20,903 nucleotides of DNA from Planctomycetaceae bacterium UBA4732 (GTDB lineage: Bacteria > Planctomycetota > Planctomycetia > Gemmatales > Gemmataceae): contig DHJA01000093.1 of the NCBI GenBank assembly GCA_002404095.1, forward strand, positions 55,779 to 76,681, written 5' to 3'. A program made the position numbers and the translations under genes. Under the pieces are notes generated by a model. That model was given only the letters and a program-made list of their open reading frames with translations. It had not been told where the DNA came from and made no database searches. Numbering within the stretch: position 1 is the stretch's first letter; each line of letters opens with the position of its first letter. Of the stretch, positions 1-9,000 are shown in pieces.

Positions 1-66
1 CGTTCTGGCGAACGCGGCTACAAATCCAGCGTTTATTCGTGATTTCACACCTTGGAAGCCCTGGAC

Positions 67-84
67 CTATAGGACCTATAGGAG
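67..84. repeat. 9-bp tandem repeat, two units
   Basis: Two adjacent 9-bp units, CTATAGGAC and CTATAGGAG, lie 31 bp upstream of the first CDS. The same unit occurs four times at 19351-19386 upstream of pyrE. The unit contains the palindrome CCTATAGG. Seen directly in sequence; function unknown. Confidence 0.75.
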
Positions 85-115
85 CGACATAAGGTATCTG
101 ATTAAGGGTGCTTCC

Positions 116-709
116 ATGCGACTTCCTCTATGCGTCGTCTTGTGCTTCCTGGCTGGCGATCCCAAGCCCACGGACAAGGGCAAGACCGACCCGCCCGGCG
201 TCCCTTTGGCGGCGCTGCTCACCAGCAAGCCGGCGTCCTACGCCCTCGACCTCGGCGGTAAAACGGCCGACGAGGTCCGCAAACAAATCGACGCCGGAGA
301 TTATCCCGCGCCGCCCGTGGTCGATCTGAGCCTGGAGCTGCGCAACAGCGGGGACAAGGACGTACTGATCCGCATGGGCGGCACGACCACGATCATCGAC
401 CTTGACCTGCAAGGACCAGCCGCCGTGACTGTGACGCTCAAGGGCCGCGTCACCAATCATCTGGCGATTGCGCCGAAGACCATCACCCTGGCGCCCGGCA
501 AGAGTCAGACCGTGCCGATCAATAGCTTGTCGTTTGGGTTCAAAGGATCGCACGCGGCCTACTGGCTGGCGCCCGGCAAGTACACGCTGACGGCCAGCTA
601 CAAAACCACCGTGTCGCCGGCGCCCGCGAAAGCGGTAGCCGCCGACGAGGGTTTCGGCGCCGTATCCATCGTCAGCGCGCCATTGACTATCACCGTGGAG
701 GGCAAATAG
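116..709 (+). CDS. Hypothetical probable exported protein
   Basis: The 197-residue product is not recognised. The start is supported by AAGGG at 104-108, seven bases before the ATG. The N-terminus (MRLPLCVVLCFLAG) is short and hydrophobic, so it could be a minimal signal peptide ending near residue 14, followed by a charged Lys/Pro/Asp linker. The remainder alternates short hydrophobic strands with Gly, Thr and Pro turns (for example VDLSLELRNSG near 49-59 and PGKYTLTASYKTT near 152-164). This pattern suggests a beta-sandwich domain like those of periplasmic or surface proteins. Export is an inference; a cytosolic protein is possible because the hydrophobic stretch is short. The next gene (722-1111) points toward it from the other strand with only 12 bases between the stops. 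No enzymatic motif was seen. Confidence 0.7.
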   Translation: MRLPLCVVLCFLAGDPKPTDKGKTDPPGVPLAALLTSKPASYALDLGGKTADEVRKQIDAGDYPAPPVVDLSLELRNSGDKDVLIRMGGTTTIIDLDLQGPAAVTVTLKGRVTNHLAIAPKTITLAPGKSQTVPINSLSFGFKGSHAAYWLAPGKYTLTASYKTTVSPAPAKAVAADEGFGAVSIVSAPLTITVEGK

Positions 710-721
710 CGGCAAATGGCT

Positions 722-1111
722 TCATGGCGAAACGGCCTGCTCACAAAGATGAGTCACGGCGGCGGCGAGGGTGGGCTGCATAAGAAAGGCGGCGCGGGCC
801 GTACCCGTGGGATCGACGAGGCGCGTGACAGTGAATATCTCCTCCACGTCCGGGCGGAGATTACACAGCACGAGCCGGCCGCCGCGCTCGCGGACTTGGC
901 GGTTCAAGTTAAGCAGGGGCCCGAAGCCGGCGCTCGAGATGTACGTCACCGCCCGTAGGTCGAGGATCGCATGGACGGCGGCGGACTGGAGATAAAGCCC
1001 GAGCAGTTCGTCGCGGAGTGTTTCGCACACTGTTTCATTGTTGATTTGCGCCTCGCGGAGGCAGAGAACCACGACGGGGCAGCCGACCATCTGCGCCTGG
1101 GGTTCGGACAT
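722..1111 (-). CDS. STAS-domain protein, anti-sigma factor antagonist-like
   Basis: The 129-residue protein is a single STAS domain of the SpoIIAA/RsbV type, the usual size for the family. Such proteins bind anti-sigma kinases and are switched off by phosphorylation of one serine. Visible hallmarks are the central strand AILDLRAVTYISSAGFG (about 48-64) and the following helix and strand RERGGRLVLCNL. The family phospho-site (D-S-S/T-G in SpoIIAA/RsbV) aligns with I-S-S-A-G, making Ser60 the likely phosphorylatable residue; the preceding Asp is Ser59 here. It is the last gene of a minus-strand block, 119 bp after the K+ channel gene, so co-transcription is uncertain. No anti-sigma kinase or PP2C phosphatase is encoded in the window, so its partner lies elsewhere. 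Family assignment is firm; the regulated process is unknown. Confidence 0.88.
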   Translation of the reverse strand: MSEPQAQMVGCPVVVLCLREAQINNETVCETLRDELLGLYLQSAAVHAILDLRAVTYISSAGFGPLLNLNRQVRERGGRLVLCNLRPDVEEIFTVTRLVDPTGTARAAFLMQPTLAAAVTHLCEQAVSP

Positions 1112-1230
1112 GGTTTGCGAGCCTCAACCGGAGCGGGTGCGAGCATCACCGATGCGCAGTTGAGTGTATCGCATGAAGGGGCGCGATGCAAACACAAACC
1201 GGCCTTTTCCGCGCTCCTCGCTCCTACCAG

Positions 1231-2382
1231 TCAATCCGCGTGGTCGTCGCGCGGATCGACGGCGGGCAGTTCGCCGATGCCGGCCGCGCGGCGCATCCAA
1301 GCGCTCGTCTGCCAGTTGTCTACCGGCTCCCGGTCCGGATTGACCGACGGCAGATCAATAAGCAGAAACTCCGCTAAAGCGTTGACGAACGGCTCATATA
1401 AACCGCGCAGCTCCGTCAAACGGGCGTCGGCCGCCGCTCCATCTCGCAACGCCAGCCCCGCGTCGCGCAAGGCGTCGCGTAGTCGCGCCAAACGTTCCGG
1501 CGGCAGGCGATCCGGCGCCGGGGGCCGCGGCCGCTGGCGGAACGCCATTGCCAGATCCACCGCCGCGTGCCTTGCCATGGCGAACGTCAATCGGGCCTGA
1601 TAGAGGTCGGCCGCCGGGGCGCCGGCCAGCAATAGGGCGCACGTATCAAGGGCGGCGGTCAGCGAGCCCAGCCACGACTGATTGTCGTGCTGCGACCGAT
1701 AATAACTCAATACGGGAAAGGAGAGATGGCTTTCCAGCAACTCGGCCGCCCATCGTTCCCACTCCGCGAGGATCGCCGTCGCACCACCGGCGCCCGCCCC
1801 CGTGCGAGCCAACCGGAGCAACAGCTGACCGGCGCTAGGCGGCGAGCCGGCGCGGGCGTCCAGCAGTGAGATGCCGACTTCACGGCGCGAGAACGCCTGA
1901 TACAGCACCGGCAGATAGCCGATGATTACCGCCATGAAACCGAAGCCCATGCCCGCCTCGATCACCGTCAGAAGCCGTCCGGCCGTCGAGGCAGCGGTCA
2001 CGTCGCCGTAACCCAGGGTGAAGAACGTGACACCGCTTAGATAGAAATAGGTGAAAAGGCCTCCTTCCTCGCCGGGCGGGCCGTTCAGGGGCGTTATTAA
2101 CGCTTCGTGAAGGAGGGCGAAGCCGACGACCAGGCCGAATACCCAAATAATAAACAGTGCGAACATGGACAGCGGCCCAAAGACGCTTAGGCAGTTGGCC
2201 CGGCGCTTGCCGGCAGGCAGTAGCCGGGCGATGGCTCCCCAGAAGGCCCAGGCGGCCCGATAAAACAGCCGCGTCGGTCGCCACAACCAGGTCACGCGCC
2301 GAGGCAAGACCATGGCCTGAAACCCGTCTACGAGGATCACGCCGATCAAAACCAGCCCGGCGATGGCGCTCAGAATCTGCAT
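1231..2382 (-). CDS. Two-TM potassium channel (Ion_trans_2) with long cytosolic tail
   Basis: The 383-residue membrane protein carries the K+ selectivity filter T-L-G-Y-G-D at residues 122-127, inside a pore loop (about 108-130). Hydrophobic segments are at about 3-22, 68-92 and 138-162, so there is an extra N-terminal helix before the outer helix-pore-inner helix unit. From about residue 165 to the end is a soluble, Ala/Arg/Leu-rich, mainly helical region without a recognisable RCK/TrkA-N nucleotide-binding motif; its role is unknown. The start is supported by CAGGAG six bases upstream on the minus strand. The gene begins 43 bp after the HEAT lipoprotein gene and is probably in the same transcript. 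Passive K+ conduction is inferred from the filter; gating cannot be predicted. Confidence 0.9.
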   Translation of the reverse strand: MQILSAIAGLVLIGVILVDGFQAMVLPRRVTWLWRPTRLFYRAAWAFWGAIARLLPAGKRRANCLSVFGPLSMFALFIIWVFGLVVGFALLHEALITPLNGPPGEEGGLFTYFYLSGVTFFTLGYGDVTAASTAGRLLTVIEAGMGFGFMAVIIGYLPVLYQAFSRREVGISLLDARAGSPPSAGQLLLRLARTGAGAGGATAILAEWERWAAELLESHLSFPVLSYYRSQHDNQSWLGSLTAALDTCALLLAGAPAADLYQARLTFAMARHAAVDLAMAFRQRPRPPAPDRLPPERLARLRDALRDAGLALRDGAAADARLTELRGLYEPFVNALAEFLLIDLPSVNPDREPVDNWQTSAWMRRAAGIGELPAVDPRDDHAD

Positions 2383-2425
2383 CGACCGCTCCTGCGAACT
2401 CGTTCGGCGCGAGAAGACAGGCTCG

Positions 2426-2902
2426 TCAGCCCGTTATCTTGGGCAGCGCCTGCTCGACGGCTTTGCGAACCAGACCGTTGGGATCGCCGCGTTGGAGGCG
2501 GCGCAGCGCGGGCACGGCCGAGCGAGCGTCCGTGCCGATCTGGCCCAGCGCCAGAGCCGCCTGCCGGCGGACGGACCACTCAAGATCGTCCAGCGCGACG
2601 ATCAGCTGGGGGACAGCCTCGCGGGCGCCGGGACCGATCTTTTCCAGGGCAAGCGCCGCCTGCATTCGCAGCAAGCCGTCGGACGCCTGTAGCGCCTGAG
2701 CCAGGGCCGGGACCGCGGGGCGCGCCTCCGCACCGTGTAGGCTCAGCCCATGCGCCCCCTGAACCCGCACGGCCTGGCTTGGGTCGGCGAGCATCTTCTC
2801 CAATTCAGCTACGCTACGTCCTTCATAAGGCGGCCTATTGCTACAGCCGGACCCCAGCACAAATATAAGCAACACGAAGCGTTCCGCCGATCGTCGCCCC
2901 AT
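2426..2902 (-). CDS. HEAT-repeat lipoprotein
   Basis: The 158-residue protein starts at the ATG at 2902, with GGAGG six bases upstream. The same frame stays open upstream to 3430, but that extension is Arg-rich, antisense-like and overlaps the DUF1559 gene. The N-terminus has a charged start, a hydrophobic core (FVLLIFVLG) and Cys20 in the context L-G-S-G-C, which fits a loose lipobox. After a short linker come HEAT/PBS-lyase-like repeats: units near 33-70, 71-104 and 105-136 show the recurring pattern of Val/Leu-rich helix, R.QAALALG.IG and AVP.L. Such repeats are protein-binding scaffolds. It lies 14 bp after the DUF1559 gene and 43 bp before the channel gene, so an operon is likely. Partner unknown. 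Confidence 0.85.
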   Translation of the reverse strand: MGRRSAERFVLLIFVLGSGCSNRPPYEGRSVAELEKMLADPSQAVRVQGAHGLSLHGAEARPAVPALAQALQASDGLLRMQAALALEKIGPGAREAVPQLIVALDDLEWSVRRQAALALGQIGTDARSAVPALRRLQRGDPNGLVRKAVEQALPKITG

Positions 2903-2916
2903 GGCCGTCCTCCGCG

Positions 2917-4032
2917 TCAGTATCCGTCTAGTCCCGAAATCGCCTCGCCTCCCGCGTAGGTGGACAGAGCGCGATAAACGGCCGGGTCGATCCCCTGCCG
3001 GATCCAGTGTACGCCTCCGTCGGCATAGAGGAAGTTGCAGCCGTTGACGTGCATACTGCGAAAGCCGCTGACCCGGTCCTTGCCGGTGGCGTTGTAGCCG
3101 GAGCCGTCCGATCCGACGATTGTCGGCGTACAAGGCCGACGGTTCATCGGTTCGTCGCGCGGGTCGGGAGGCAGGCCAAACTGAGCCGTCACGCCGAAGA
3201 TGCCCGCGTACCAAGGATGCTGTGGATCCCCCAGGCTGGCGACGGCCCAGGCCTGATCCATCATCGCCGGGCCGTTGACGAACGGTTCGGTCGCCGGCTG
3301 CGAAGGGTTGTTGAGGTCGGCTGCTTGGTAAAAGGGGTTGGCGCCGGCCGCCTCGCCCACGGCGAATGTGGACGAAAGCCCATCGCTTATATCCGTGAAG
3401 CGAACGCGGAATCTTGGCGTCGGTCCCCACTGAGGTTGGCTGTTGTTGCCTGACGAGTCCGCCTTGGTGACGTTGAATAAGCCGCGCGCCTCAGGAGGGA
3501 TTTTGCTAGGATCGGGGCCAAAGCCGGCGTTCGCCCCCTTGCATAGAACGTAGTCGCAGGAGCCGACGAATGGCGGCATGGCGGCGCCCCACTGCTGGAC
3601 GAAGGGCGCCAGGTCGATGGAGCCTCGCGAGCGGTTGCTGGGGCAGTAGAAGACCTTTACTTCCTGTTTGACCGCCTCATAGTTTTCCATGTCGTACCAG
3701 GGCACATCATAGTTGTAAAGGCGCTGGATGTTGCTCTCTTCGAGGTAAGGTAATATGTCGGTGAAGCCCGTGTTATAGGAGTCTTGAACGTCGAGCCGTG
3801 TGACCATGCCGGGCGGCAGGTAGCCGTTGGCGTCATGGAAGCCGTGTAAGGCGAGGCCGATTTGCTTCAGATTACTGGTGCAGGAGATGCGCGCGGCGGC
3901 CTCGCGCACTTTCTGGACGGCCGGCAGCAGCAGGCCGATCAGGATGGCGATGATGCCGATCACAACCAGCATCTCGATCAGCGTGAACGTCCGGCGTCGC
4001 CGTGCAACCGCTATCGCCTTGATGTTTTTCAT
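2917..4032 (-). CDS. DUF1559 prepilin-like H-X9-DG protein
   Basis: This 371-residue protein has the standard planctomycete DUF1559 architecture. The N-terminus is a type IV pilin/pseudopilin signal: Arg-rich leader, then [18 protein letters not shown] at 16-33, with the conserved Glu20 five residues after the expected cleavage point. The residue before cleavage is Thr15 rather than the usual Gly. The [14 protein letters not shown] stretch and the [10 protein letters not shown] segment follow, as expected for the family. Near the C-terminus, [14 protein letters not shown] fits the H-X9-DG motif exactly. The start at 4032 is chosen because AAGGAG lies seven bases upstream; an ATG at 4155 would add 41 unlikely residues. 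It heads the minus-strand block and diverges from the gluconolactonase-like gene across 110 bp. The role is probably at the cell surface; the exact function of the family is unsettled. Confidence 0.93.
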   Translation of the reverse strand: MKNIKAIAVARRRRTFTLIEMLVVIGIIAILIGLLLPAVQKVREAAARISCTSNLKQIGLALHGFHDANGYLPPGMVTRLDVQDSYNTGFTDILPYLEESNIQRLYNYDVPWYDMENYEAVKQEVKVFYCPSNRSRGSIDLAPFVQQWGAAMPPFVGSCDYVLCKGANAGFGPDPSKIPPEARGLFNVTKADSSGNNSQPQWGPTPRFRVRFTDISDGLSSTFAVGEAAGANPFYQAADLNNPSQPATEPFVNGPAMMDQAWAVASLGDPQHPWYAGIFGVTAQFGLPPDPRDEPMNRRPCTPTIVGSDGSGYNATGKDRVSGFRSMHVNGCNFLYADGGVHWIRQGIDPAVYRALSTYAGGEAISGLDGY

Positions 4033-4142
4033 TCGCTTCTCCTTACAACAGAGGGCGGTTGTCCGTAGGGGAATTCTATCAGGGTAAGAGGCGCCTGATG
4101 TAATTTGGCTTACTGGAAAAATGAAAAGAGAGGAAACCCGCC

Positions 4143-5075
4143 ATGACCGTCTCAATGTTGTTGGTCGCGCTGCTTGCCGCGGACCCGTCGGAAACGACGC
4201 AACCCATCGTGCCGCCCGGCGCGAAGCTCGAAAAGGTATGGGGCGAAGGCGAGTTCACCGAAGGGCCAGCCTACGGCCCCGGCGGTTGCGTTTACTTCAG
4301 CGACATCGGCGACCGCATAATGCGGTATGACCCGGCCACAGGCAAAACCAGCGAATACCGCAACCCGAGCGGCCGGGCCAACGGCCTCGACTTCGACCCG
4401 CAAGGGCGCCTCGTCGCCGCGGAGGGCGCCAACAGCGGCGGCCTTCGGCGCGTCACGCGCACCGAGAAAGACGGCAAGATCACCGTCCTCGCCGACCGCT
4501 GGAAAGGCAAGAAGTTTAACAGCCCCAACGACCTGACCATCGACCTCAAAGGTCGCATCTATTTCAGCGACCCGCGCTACGTCGGCGACGAGCCGCGCGA
4601 GATCGATACGGAAAGCGTCTACCGCATCGACCCAGACGGCAAACTGACGCAACTCATCACCGACGTGGAAAAGCCTAACGGCGTCATTCTCTCTCCGGAT
4701 ATGAAAACTCTGTATGTAGCTGACAGCAATCCCAAAGGCAACCAACAGCTGTTAGCATTTCCGTTAAAGGAGGACGGCAGCGTCGGTGCCAAGAAGGTGC
4801 TGTACGACTTCGGCCAAGGGCGCGGCATCGACGGCATGTGCGCGGACGTGAAAGGCAATTTGTACGCCGCGGCCGGCGACGGCGATAAAGGCGGCGTCTA
4901 TGTCTTCAGTCCAGAAGGCAAGCGGCTGGGGTTCATCCCAACGCCGGAGACGCCGAGCAACTGCGTCTTTGGCGGCAAGGATCGCAAAATGCTCTATGTG
5001 ACCGCGGGAAAGTCTCTGTACCGCATCGCGCTCAACACGGAGGGTTTCGCGGTGTTCTGGCCCAAAGAGGAGTGA
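4143..5075 (+). CDS. SMP-30/gluconolactonase-family secreted protein
   Basis: The 310-residue protein is a six-bladed beta-propeller of the SMP-30/gluconolactonase/LRE family, which hydrolyses sugar lactones or related esters using one divalent metal. All four expected metal-site residues are visible in context: Glu40 (FTEGPAY), Asn129 (NSPNDL), Asn179 (KPNGV) and Asp230 (RGIDGM). A short hydrophobic leader ([11 protein letters not shown]) suggests export. The start at 4143 follows an AGAGGAAA purine run. In planctomycetes such proteins are numerous and usually periplasmic; the substrate cannot be told from sequence. It diverges from the DUF1559 gene, and its 3' end meets the composite palindrome at 5096-5227, which could end its transcript. 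Confidence 0.9.
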   Translation: MTVSMLLVALLAADPSETTQPIVPPGAKLEKVWGEGEFTEGPAYGPGGCVYFSDIGDRIMRYDPATGKTSEYRNPSGRANGLDFDPQGRLVAAEGANSGGLRRVTRTEKDGKITVLADRWKGKKFNSPNDLTIDLKGRIYFSDPRYVGDEPREIDTESVYRIDPDGKLTQLITDVEKPNGVILSPDMKTLYVADSNPKGNQQLLAFPLKEDGSVGAKKVLYDFGQGRGIDGMCADVKGNLYAAAGDGDKGGVYVFSPEGKRLGFIPTPETPSNCVFGGKDRKMLYVTAGKSLYRIALNTEGFAVFWPKEE

Positions 5076-5095
5076 ATCTTACTCTGTAGAAAACC

Positions 5096-5227
5096 CTGGT
5101 TCCCACGCTCTGCGTGGGAACCCACGGGTGCGACGCTCTGCGTCGCGTCTGGCCAGGTTCAGCGTCTCGCGGGTTCGGGACGCAGAGCGTCCGGTGCTCT
5201 CGTACCCACGCGGAGCGTGGGAACCAG
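5096..5227. repeat. Composite palindromic element (family A)
   Basis: A 132-bp element occupies the gap between two convergent genes. The outer arms, 5096-5118 and 5205-5227 (23 bp each), are inverted copies with one mismatch. The inner arms, 5132-5144 and 5179-5191 (GACGCTCTGCGTC and its reverse complement), match perfectly. Each arm is itself a small hairpin with a 3-nt loop: GGTTCCCACGC-TCT-GCGTGGGAACC, GACGC-TCT-GCGTC, GACGC-AGA-GCGTC and CCCACGC-GGA-GCGTGGG. The whole can therefore fold either as one long stem or as four mini-hairpins. The GTTCCCACGC/GCGTGGGAAC sequence resembles a repeat I associate with planctomycete genomes; that is recollection, not a search. It may act as a bidirectional terminator. 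Confidence 0.85.
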
Positions 5228-5240
5228 GAGGCCAATCTCG

Positions 5241-5906
5241 CTACTCGTTGATTTTCGCCGCCGCTTCGTAGGCCGCGGCGATGAAGCGGCGCATTTTCTC
5301 GGCGTCCTTATGGCCCGGCGCGCTTTCGACGCCGCTGGCCACGTCCACGGCGTAGGGCCTTACAATGCGCACCGCCTCGGCCACGTTGTCGGATGTCAAT
5401 CCGCCGGCCAAGATCACCGGCACACCTGGCCGGAACGCCGCAATTAGCTCCCACGGCGCGATTCGCCCGGTGCCGCCGTGTTGCCCTGGCGCGTGGCCGT
5501 CCAACAAAACGGCGGCCGGCACTCGCCCTAAAGAGCGGCAGGCTTCGATATAGCTCGTCACGACCGCCAGACTGCTTATGTCGCGCACCGGAAACGCCGG
5601 GATGAGTCGATGGGGATAGCCGTCGCCAAGTCCACAATTTTCGCCGTGCCACTGGACGACGCGGATGCGGCGCCACGTCTCCAAGAAGGCGAAGGCCTCG
5701 CCCAGCGGGCGATTTACGAAGACGCCTACCGCCTCCACGAATGGCGGCAACTCGGCCAGCACGTCCTCCACGGCAGCGGAGTCGATTCGCCGTGGCGAAC
5801 CTTCAAAGAAGTTCAGCCCGACGGCGTCGGCGCCGAGTCGGCCGGCTTCGCGCGCGTCGGCGGGCCGCGTTATGCCGCAAATCTTGATGCGCAGGTGATA
5901 GGACAT
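5241..5906 (-). CDS. trpF: Phosphoribosylanthranilate isomerase
   Basis: The 221-residue protein is a full-length TrpF, a TIM-barrel enzyme that converts N-(5-phosphoribosyl)anthranilate to CdRP in tryptophan synthesis. The N-terminal KICGIT motif places the catalytic Cys at residue 10. The family aspartate is Asp136 in LLDGHAPGQHGGTG. The phosphate-binding elements appear as LAGGLTSDNV (166-175) and VDVASGVE (187-194). The barrel strand usually written VQLHG reads VQWHG here. No other trp gene is in the window, so tryptophan genes are dispersed in this genome. The ribosome-binding site is weak (GGAAAA). The gene lies 20 bp beyond a family-B hairpin that separates it from the upstream tricorn-like gene, and its 3' end is followed within 14 bp by the family-A palindrome. 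Confidence 0.96.
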   Translation of the reverse strand: MSYHLRIKICGITRPADAREAGRLGADAVGLNFFEGSPRRIDSAAVEDVLAELPPFVEAVGVFVNRPLGEAFAFLETWRRIRVVQWHGENCGLGDGYPHRLIPAFPVRDISSLAVVTSYIEACRSLGRVPAAVLLDGHAPGQHGGTGRIAPWELIAAFRPGVPVILAGGLTSDNVAEAVRIVRPYAVDVASGVESAPGHKDAEKMRRFIAAAYEAAAKINE

Positions 5907-5926
5907 GAGACGTTTTCCATCCGCTT

Positions 5927-6007
5927 GCGCGGGTCGTTTAGCCGCGACCCTAAGGGAAGCGCGGGGGAGACGCGCTCCCCTTAGGGTCGCGGCTAAACGA
6001 CCCGCGC
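5927..6007. repeat. Long hairpin repeat, family B copy 1
   Basis: Arms at 5927-5963 and 5971-6007 (37 bp each) are reverse complements with a single mismatch and a 7-nt loop. The core is TTTAGCCGCGACCCTAAGGG. Two further copies are at 18690-18752 and 20145-20213. Compared with them, this copy has T instead of G after the CCC in the left arm and the matching A in the right arm, so the pair is preserved. It sits between two minus-strand genes, one base before the tricorn-like stop codon. Confidence 0.93.
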
Positions 6008-6008
6008 C

Positions 6009-9000
6009 CTATTTGGCAGCCTTCCCTACCGGAAACGCCTTGTTGGGGTACGGCGGCGGCGGCGGCGATTCCACCGGATGATCCTTGATTTCCTTCTGCA
6101 AATACATGATCGCCGCCTTGAGCTGGGCGTCTTCTCCCAAATACGTCGTGTGCGGCGGATTGTCCACCACCATGTCGGGATCGACCCCGTGATTCTCGAT
6201 CAGCCAGGCGCCTTCCGGGCCGTAGACGCCGAACTCCGCGGCCGTCGCGATGCCCTTGTCCACCAGAAAATCGTCGCCGTTGAGCCAGATTTCGCCGCCC
6301 CAAGTCCGCGTTCCAATTACCTTGCCGATCTTCAGCCGCTTCACGCCCTCGGTAAACGCCTCGCCGTCGGACGCCGTGTTCTCGTTGCACAAGACCGCGA
6401 TATGGCCCCTAAAAGCATATTGCATGTTCCACATCGGCGCCTTGCCGACGCGGTTGCTCCAGTAGAACCACGCCTTGCGCATCAGCCGGCCGATGATCCA
6501 ACTGTCGATGTTGCCGCCTTCATTGTTGCGCACATCGATTATTAGTCCTTGCCGGGTAAAGACGGGATAAAACTCGCGGGCGAAATCGCCGAAGTCATCG
6601 CTCCCCATCGCCCGCAAATGGACGTAACCGATCTGCTCTTTGCCCAAATCCTCTACCGTCTTGCGCCGCGTATATTCCCACTCGTGATAGCGCAAATCCT
6701 CAGCCGCGGTCGCGTCGATGGGGCTGACTACTGCCTTGCGAACCGCGCCGCCCGCCGCTGGCTTGACGCTCAACAGCACCGGCTGGCCGGCCTTGCGCCG
6801 CAGCAACACTCCGACGTCGGCCACGCTCAGCGTCGGAGTTCCGTTGATCGCCTGGATTATGTCGCCTTCCTTGACATTGACGTTCGGCTTGGACAGCGGC
6901 GCCGTTAGCTCCGGATCGTCGCCGTCCGTCTGGTAAATGTGAACGACGCGATAGCCGCCGGCGTTTTCGTCTCGCGCCAGCACCGCCCCGAGGAACGACG
7001 GCGGGAATACTTCTTCGCCCTTGCGCACGTCGCCGCCACGGACGAATATGTGCAGCGCGGACAACTCGGACACCATTTGACCTAGCAAATCTCCTAATTC
7101 CGTCCGGCTGGCCACACGGTCGGCCAGCGGCTCATACTTCTTGCGAATCTCTTTCCAATCGACGCCGTGCAGATTGCGGTCGTAGAAGTAATCGCGTTCC
7201 ATGCGCCACGCCTCGGCGAACATTTGTTTCCATTCCTCGCGCGGGTTCACCGTCAGCGCCCAATCCGTCAGCGGCAGGTCCTTCTTCGCCAAGTCCACTG
7301 CTGCGGTCACGGCCGCGTCGATGACGTACAGAGAATCCGTTTTCTCGATCAACAGCTTCTTGCCGTCCTCCGACATTTCAAACGACTTTACGTCGTCCGT
7401 AAGGTTCTTGACTTCCACATCGCCCTCAGTGATCTCCGCGCCTTTGAGCGAGGACTTCTTGTCGCCGGCCGGCGTTGCCAGCCAGTAGATCGCCTTGTCG
7501 TTGACCGTCAGCGAGGTGTAATTGCCAGCCGGGATCGGCGCCTCGATCAACCGCGCCTGAACGCCCGCCAGGTCGATCTTCACGTCGTCGGCCTTGTCGC
7601 CCTTCTCGGCGTGCGCTGCTTCGTCCGGCGGCGTCCAGGGCGAGCGCAGTCCTTCGGTCAAGGCGATCAGGTAAACCTTCGTTTTCTTGTTGAGAAACGG
7701 CTCCGGTTGGTAACTGCCCCACGGGTCGGTCACTTCCGACTTGAGGTTGCGGTCGGAGAGGAAATAGAGCCAATGGCCGTCGGGACTCCAATAGGGACTA
7801 TAGCTATCGTAACGGTCGGTGGTTAGCGTCGTCGTAGCGTTGTTATCCGTGTTATAGACCATGATCCGCCGAAACAGATTCTGGCCGGCGGCGACATAGG
7901 CCAGCCACTTGCCGTCCGGCGACCAGCGCAAATCGGCGAAGCCGTCCGGGGCTGTCGTCTCGGCGATTTTGCGGTTCGTCTTTTTATCCACATCGTAGAG
8001 GAATAGGCGTAGGTTCTTGTCGTAGTGGGCGATGAACTTGCCGTCCGGCGACGGTTCGGCGTCAAAACGCACCACCTCGGCGTCCTTGGTCCGTTGTTCG
8101 CCCGCGCCGACGCCATCGGCCGGCAGCGTCCATAACTCAACTTCGCCGGACTCGTCGGACAGGGCCGAAAGCGTCTTGTCGGTCAGGAAGCGGGCTTCGC
8201 GGTAACGCACGCCCTGCTTACGCTCGACCTCGACGAAGCGGCCCTGTTTGGCCGGCGTGACGAAGACCCGGCCGCGGGCCGTGAGCGCCACCTTGTCGCC
8301 GTCGGCCGAAAGATGCGCCGCGGTCAGATAGTCCAATGGTTTGGCGACGACGTGTTCGCGCGTCTGGTCGAAATCGGAGTCGAGCGATATCGGCACAACC
8401 TGATCTTGACCAGTGGCGATGTCAAAAAGGTGAATATCGGCGCCGAGTTGATAAGCGATGCGGCCGCCGTATTGCGAGGCGGAGGCGGCGTCCCAACCCG
8501 CGTTTTTGCTGTGTTGTTTGAGGTCGCCGCCGTCCGGCTTCATCGACCAGAGATTCATCGTGCCGTCGCGGTCGCTGAGGAAATAGACACGGCCCTGCCA
8601 CCACATGGGGTTCTTACTTGTGCCCGGATAGTCGGCGGTGAGCGGCGCCGCTTCGGCTCCATCCACGGAGTATTTCCATAGATTTTGGGCGGTGCCGCCC
8701 TTGTAGCGCTTGGTATGGCTGCCCTGGAACGGCAAGCGAGTGAAGAACAGCGTCTTGCCGGCTTCGTCGTAGACGCCGTCGGCGGCCTGGGCCAACGGCA
8801 CGGGTTGGCGCACCGCGGCGACTTCCGTTTTGCTCAGGTCCAAAGCGACGAGGCGCGTCTGCGGCAGGGTGGTATCGGCGTCCGTGCCAATGAGGATTTT
8901 GCCATCCGCCGTCCAGCTGACAAACGTGACGGCGGCCCCGTCAAAGGTGCGACGGCGCGGCGCGCCGCCGGCGATCGGCATGGTATAGACCTCGGTGGGG

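Noticed and set aside
1112..1230. Possible small gene or regulator site between the channel and STAS genes
   Set aside because: No reading frame with protein texture, no hairpin with a T-tract and no repeat was seen in this gap.
2903..3430. N-terminal extension of the HEAT lipoprotein frame
   Set aside because: It overlaps the DUF1559 gene in another frame, is Arg-rich, and would bury the signal peptide and lipobox.
4033..4142. Sigma-70-like promoter for the DUF1559 gene (TAGAAT on the minus strand near 4074-4079)
   Set aside because: The -10-like hexamer has no convincing -35 partner at normal spacing, so no promoter is called.
7167..7826. Plus-strand ORF of 219 codons inside the tricorn-like gene
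   Set aside because: Antisense shadow; the minus strand holds continuous propeller and peptidase domains here.
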